Program-made: the position numbers and the translations under genes
Assembly (NCBI GenBank): GCA_021827885.1
Contig: JAKAUD010000003.1
Span: forward strand, 1-10,781
DNA: 10,781 bases
Origin: Thermoplasmata archaeon
GTDB taxonomy: Archaea > Thermoplasmatota > Thermoplasmata > Thermoplasmatales > Thermoplasmataceae
Reading direction: 5' to 3'
The notes under the pieces: generated by a model
What the model saw: only the letters and a program-made list of their open reading frames with translations
The model's database searches: none
Told to the model about the DNA's origin: nothing
Shown here: piece by piece, positions 7,931 to 10,781 of the stretch
How the letters are laid out: each line of letters begins with the position of its first letter
Position numbering within the stretch: the first letter of the stretch is position 1

Positions 7931-8663
7931 CCCGGTTCACCTCCACTGGGTTCAGGAAACCAAAACCGAGGCTGTTTTTTTCGCCTATTCCTGCATCGAC
8001 TATGAAACGGTAGAAATCCATTTTGTCACGGCTTATTTTCTCTTTTTTAAGCATCTTCCAAACTGTTCCTATTAAGAGGAAATCCGTCCCAGACTTGCTC
8101 AGCCTGACTGCAACCTCCTTTCTCAAGCGGAAGGAGTCAAATATGGGTTCCGACAGATTGAATGACTCGTTTCCTGTGAACTGCCTGTATTTTTTTTCTG
8201 CGTTATCCCCAATTCTGTCCAGGAAGAACTCAAAGTTTCCACCTCTTTCAAATGAAAAGTATATATTTCGATCATTGTCTTCGTATAAAACCACGGGGCT
8301 TCCTGAAATAAAAGCTCCATGTCTCAATGAAACTGCAAACAGTTCCAGCCGCGTCACATTCAACTTGGATTCCCGAAGATAAATTACTTTAGACTTCTCC
8401 AGCCCCTTCTTAAGATTCATTACAATTTCAGGATTTGGAGAAGAAAAAAGTACACTTTTTTTGCCACCCTTTGGCATGTTTCCGCTTGGAAAAAAATCGC
8501 TGAATGTGAAAAATTTGAAACCCTTGATATTGTGATAATCATCCATACCCTGATCTCTAAGAATGTAGTAAATTGCAGATTGGAACGAATACTTATCAAA
8601 TGTGGATTCAGCGACAGGGTCTTCAGTCTCCACCGAAATGAGCAACCTCAACATAGTATACAT
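7920..8663 (-). CDS. cas6: Cas6, crRNA-processing endoribonuclease
   Basis: Cas6 cuts pre-crRNA within the repeats. The protein has the N-terminal motif YHNIKGFKFFTFSDF (43-57), in which His44 is the candidate catalytic His, and the C-terminal glycine-rich loop GIGEKNSLGFGFL (225-237), together the Cas6 pattern of two ferredoxin-like folds. At 247 residues it is of usual size. The frame can start at ATG 8663, but a TATA-like ATTTAAAT at 8674-8681 is centred 23-24 nt before the in-frame ATG at 8654 (Met4), the same spacing as at csx1. Met4 (MLRLLI) is therefore the more likely leaderless start, giving 244 residues. It leads the operon that includes cas10 and the csm genes. Confidence 0.92.
   Translation of the reverse strand: MYTMLRLLISVETEDPVAESTFDKYSFQSAIYYILRDQGMDDYHNIKGFKFFTFSDFFPSGNMPKGGKKSVLFSSPNPEIVMNLKKGLEKSKVIYLRESKLNVTRLELFAVSLRHGAFISGSPVVLYEDNDRNIYFSFERGGNFEFFLDRIGDNAEKKYRQFTGNESFNLSEPIFDSFRLRKEVAVRLSKSGTDFLLIGTVWKMLKKEKISRDKMDFYRFIVDAGIGEKNSLGFGFLNPVEVNRDAG
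7938..7944 (-). promoter_or_regulatory. Strong Shine-Dalgarno of cas10 inside the 3' end of cas6
   Basis: GGAGGTG on the minus strand, 7 nt before the cas10 ATG and inside the cas6 reading frame. It settles the cas10 start and shows that internal operon genes use Shine-Dalgarno initiation, in contrast to the leaderless-type starts of csx1 and cas6. Confidence 0.8.
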
Positions 8664-8673
8664 TGGTCAGGCG

Positions 8674-8681
8674 ATTTAAAT
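8674..8681 (-). promoter_or_regulatory. Putative TATA box of the cas6-cas10-csm-cas1-cas2 operon
   Basis: ATTTAAAT lies in the 57-bp csx1-cas6 gap, centred 23-24 nt before the ATG at 8654. The spacing equals that at csx1 and fits a leaderless transcript starting at Met4 of cas6. A second AT-rich stretch, ATATAAAATAT on the minus strand (about 8703-8713), could serve as an alternative box giving a short leader. Confidence 0.5.
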
Positions 8682-8720
8682 GTTTGGATCGCAATACGAT
8701 GCATATTTTATATGGGTAAA

Positions 8721-9986
8721 TTACATTTTTTTGAGGGCAGCAATGATTCCTCTTAGGCACTCTCCATATCCTAGCAGGATCTCACCTTGCTTTTTCATAA
8801 GGTAAGTAGTGTTCATCTCAAGAGCACAGTGCGCTATTAGTATTCTGCTATTTGACCCACATGGTTTCTTCGGGGTATCCTCACCTTTGAGTGTTCTATA
8901 AAGTACAAGTTTTCCCTCTTCCAAACGTTCCCCACAGTCCTTAATTTTCTTAATCTCTTCGTTGAGGAGATACCTGGCAATATTCAGTGAGAATGTGGTC
9001 TTGGATAAATTTTCAAGTTTTTTTAAAGGAGCGAGTGCACCAGTGTTTGTAAAAAGATCCATAGTCAAAATCTTCAGGGCTGAAAAGATGAGGATTATAT
9101 TTTCATCAAGTGAAAATTTATACTCGTACATATTGTGAGCATAGTACAAATCCTTCAGAACTGAATCTTCGAAATATTTCATAATTGATTCAACACTGTC
9201 CATGTATGTACGCATCTGTTCGTTTTTTACAAGGCATGGAAGAAAGGCACCAAAGGAGTTCATTCCTATGAAAAGGGATTTTATATCATTTGTGTCGACC
9301 ATGGTAGTGTCCTTTTTACCAGCTATTCTTGACCATTTAAACCTGTTTTTGTCGAATTTGCCTCTCAACTCTCCCGTAATATAGTTAGTTCCAATCTCTC
9401 TGTCAAAGTTCAACTTTTCAATGGTGTTTATTCTTATCGGCGTAGTACCAGTATTAGCTGTAAAAGGGTCGCTGTTCATAGCTGTGATATTAGTCTTCTT
9501 GTCGTATAATGCGCAATAAAGCGAGGCCGCAAGCTTTATCGCGTCATAGTTTGCCATAGACATATAATTTATCCCATACGTAAGATCTACGTATAATTCC
9601 AAATCTTCCTTGATTCCTTCGAATATCCCAAGAATTTTATAGAAGGAATAAACCTTAAAGATACCCAGATTTCCCTTGAAATTTATGACCCTGTTGTCTA
9701 TCTTAAACGTTCCCACAGAAGGAGCGGGTATTACCTCAAGGTTTTTATCAGGATAGAATTGTTTAATGTATTCAACGGTTTTCGCTGCTTGTAGGTCTGG
9801 TCCCAATCCCATTCCACAAGCGTCTATTAGAGATATTGGTATGAATACTGTTAGTCTCGCGTCGAACTGGTCCCCGATGACCTGTGTGCTATTGTACCTG
9901 CCTGTATGTATATGATCGTTAATCTTATACGACACTTCCTGCCGTTTTGGGTCTCCCCAAACAGATATTACAAGCCTAACCGACAT
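8721..9986 (-). CDS. csx1: Csx1, CARF-HEPN ribonuclease activated by cyclic oligoadenylate
   Basis: Csx1 is the stand-alone effector that degrades RNA non-specifically when its CARF domain binds cyclic oligoadenylate made by Cas10. The 421-residue product starts LVISVWGDPKRQEVSYKI (5-22), typical of archaeal Csx1. It has DLTYGINYM at 134-142 in place of the family DxTHG motif and ends in a helical HEPN domain with RILIAH, an RX4H motif at Arg381-His386. The catalytic residues are therefore present. The Tyr at the usual His position of DxTHG is a variation. No Shine-Dalgarno precedes the ATG; a TATA-like box 23-24 nt upstream suggests a leaderless mRNA. It is separated from cas6 by 57 bp carrying its own promoter, so the effector may be expressed independently of the complex. 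Confidence 0.92.
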   Translation of the reverse strand: MSVRLVISVWGDPKRQEVSYKINDHIHTGRYNSTQVIGDQFDARLTVFIPISLIDACGMGLGPDLQAAKTVEYIKQFYPDKNLEVIPAPSVGTFKIDNRVINFKGNLGIFKVYSFYKILGIFEGIKEDLELYVDLTYGINYMSMANYDAIKLAASLYCALYDKKTNITAMNSDPFTANTGTTPIRINTIEKLNFDREIGTNYITGELRGKFDKNRFKWSRIAGKKDTTMVDTNDIKSLFIGMNSFGAFLPCLVKNEQMRTYMDSVESIMKYFEDSVLKDLYYAHNMYEYKFSLDENIILIFSALKILTMDLFTNTGALAPLKKLENLSKTTFSLNIARYLLNEEIKKIKDCGERLEEGKLVLYRTLKGEDTPKKPCGSNSRILIAHCALEMNTTYLMKKQGEILLGYGECLRGIIAALKKM

Positions 9987-10005
9987 GTATTGAAGGCAAC
10001 CTGCA

Positions 10006-10013
10006 TTAATTAA
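10006..10013 (-). promoter_or_regulatory. Putative TATA box of csx1
   Basis: TTAATTAA is centred 23-24 nt upstream of the csx1 ATG at 9986, with purine-rich GTAAAG a few bases further upstream as a possible TFB recognition element. No Shine-Dalgarno lies between it and the ATG, so a leaderless transcript is the simplest reading. Confidence 0.55.
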
Positions 10014-10628
10014 TCAACTTTACCTATTTCCAGCTTACAGTGAAGTGTATATTGAGGAGGTCTGGATTGAATTTTGTTATGTTTTCAACTCTATAACCCT
10101 GAAAATAGTTTCCATCAAGTCTGTTTTATGTTTCTTGTTGCTTACCAACCAACTTCTTTGGGTAGATAGATTTGCCACTATGGAACAAAGTTGCTATGCC
10201 ACTCCTATGAAACCCTGAATAGTGATCGTTCTCCTCGTACGGCTTCATGAGAGGGCTCTAGGACAGATGCAAATCATATATTCCCCGCTTCTTCATAACA
10301 TGCCTTATTTCTCTCTTCGTGAGCATAGAGAATTCCTTTATCTTAGGGGATCATCTATGAACATTGAATTTCGTCTTAATACGTTGATTAAGTAAATCCT
10401 CTCGGTATCCCTATCAGCTACAGTTTCTGGGTCCAAAGGAGTTAGCATGGTTAGTTTCCCTGATCACTTGAAACTCGGGATCAACGCGGTCACTTGGAGT
10501 GTTAAGTCGTTTTTATTGCGAGCCATGCTCACATCTCTATCATTCTATATACTCTCTCATAAGCGACCGAATAACAAAGGCAGCGCTTCAAAACACATCT
10601 GTGAGCTCGAAATTATGGAAAGACCCAT

Positions 10629-10641
10629 CGCAACATGCGAG
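10629..10641. repeat. Small perfect hairpin
   Basis: TCGCA and TGCGA pair around an ACA loop. It lies 6 bp from the next hairpin, and both are downstream of the stop codon of the minus-strand gene at the right edge. Function is unknown; they may form that gene's 3' end. Confidence 0.35.
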
Positions 10642-10647
10642 AAACCG

Positions 10648-10679
10648 GCATGAATGGGGTTTCCACCACACGTTCATGC
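10648..10679. terminator. Hairpin just after the stop of the right-edge gene
   Basis: GCATGAA and TTCATGC form a 7-bp stem. The loop can pair further through TGG-T-GG with CC-CCA. It starts 2 nt after the stop codon of the minus-strand gene. No clear U-run follows, so termination is only one possibility. Confidence 0.35.
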
Positions 10680-10681
10680 GA

Positions 10682-10780
10682 TCAGATGAGATCTTCCAGC
10701 TCAGCAACCATCTCCGGATATTTCTGCTGTACGGTCCTGAGAAGTTCTTCCACGGAAATGTCGTTTATAGGGGCCTCCGA
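10682..10780 (-). CDS. C-terminal 32 residues of an unidentified protein (cut by right edge)
   Basis: The minus-strand frame entering from the right edge ends at a TGA at 10684-10682. It reads SEAPINDISVEELLRTVQQK and continues YPEMVAELEDLI, an acidic, amphipathic helical tail that looks like genuine coding sequence. Too little is visible to name a family. It is separated from csx1 by about 695 bp and probably lies outside the CRISPR locus. Confidence 0.5.
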   Translation of the reverse strand, partial: SEAPINDISVEELLRTVQQKYPEMVAELEDLI

Positions 10781-10781
10781 G

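Larger units (their letters stand above)
9987..10681. other. Gene-poor interval with short, possibly decayed coding fragments
   Basis: I see no convincing intact gene, RNA gene or CRISPR repeat in these 695 bp. On the minus strand several short frames could be pieces of a broken gene: 10338-10448 (36 codons, MLTPLDPETVADRDTERIYL onward), a neighbouring frame with EFSMLTKREIRHVMKKRGIY (about 10259-10344), and 10126-10248 (40 codons, starting MKPYEENDHYSGFHRSG). They lie in consecutive order but are separated by stops and frame changes, and I recognise none. A plus-strand frame at 10447-10653 overlaps the first and has no family features. The csx1 promoter lies at the left end and two small hairpins at the right end. 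Confidence 0.4.

Noticed and set aside
8123..8320. Second minus-strand frame inside cas6
   Set aside because: It is out of frame with the intact Cas6 reading frame, which has conserved motifs at both ends.
7215..8382. Plus-strand frames opposite cas10 and cas6
   Set aside because: They are reverse-strand shadows of well-supported cas genes and are rich in serine or low-complexity stretches.
10441..10500. tRNA-like segment with short paired arms
   Set aside because: No four-arm cloverleaf, T-loop consensus or proper acceptor stem could be built.
10447..10653. Plus-strand 68-codon frame as a real gene
   Set aside because: No ribosome site, no recognisable motif, and it overlaps minus-strand fragments; composition does not favour it.
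1..10781. A CRISPR array within the window
   Set aside because: No 24-40 bp motif recurs at regular spacing on either strand; both non-coding flanks were read for it.

Overview
The window carries an almost complete archaeal type III-A (Csm) CRISPR-Cas locus. All ten main genes are on the minus strand, from csx1 at the right to cas2 at the left. The host looks like a euryarchaeon, possibly of the Thermoplasmatales. Arg AGA/AGG and Ile ATA codons are frequent. Genes at transcription-unit starts have TATA-like boxes about 23-24 nt before the start codon and no Shine-Dalgarno, as in leaderless archaeal mRNAs, whereas most genes inside the operon have GGAGG-type sites. The order assignment is an inference; no rRNA or other taxonomic marker is present.

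Layout, right to left in transcription order. A fragment of an unrelated gene ends at 10682. About 695 bp with no convincing gene follow (9987-10681). Then come csx1 (HEPN ribonuclease), a 57-bp gap with a second promoter, cas6, cas10/csm1, csm2, csm3, csm4, csm5, a CARF-wHTH protein, cas1 and cas2. From cas6 to cas2 the genes overlap or are separated by 0-1 nt, apart from a gap of 5 nt if csm3 uses its internal ATG, so they probably form one operon. Left of cas2 there is a hairpin, the 3' end of an IS21-type istB gene on the plus strand, an AT-rich palindrome, and what may be the promoter and first 12 codons of another minus-strand gene. No CRISPR array is present in the window.

How it should work. 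Cas6 trims pre-crRNA, and Csm1-5 form the crRNA-guided complex. Csm3 retains the Asp expected to cut target RNA. Cas10 retains its HD nuclease motif and the GGDD cyclase motif, so it should make cyclic oligoadenylate. Csx1 has a CARF-like N-terminus and a C-terminal RX4H HEPN motif and is the likely effector. The second CARF protein, with a winged-helix-like tail and no visible nuclease motif, is the best candidate for a signal-degrading ring nuclease or a ligand-controlled regulator. Cas1 and Cas2 have their key residues, so adaptation appears intact. The least ordinary points are this second CARF protein, the Tyr variant of the Csx1 DxTHG motif, the separate promoters of csx1 and the Csm operon, and the transposon scar next to cas2.
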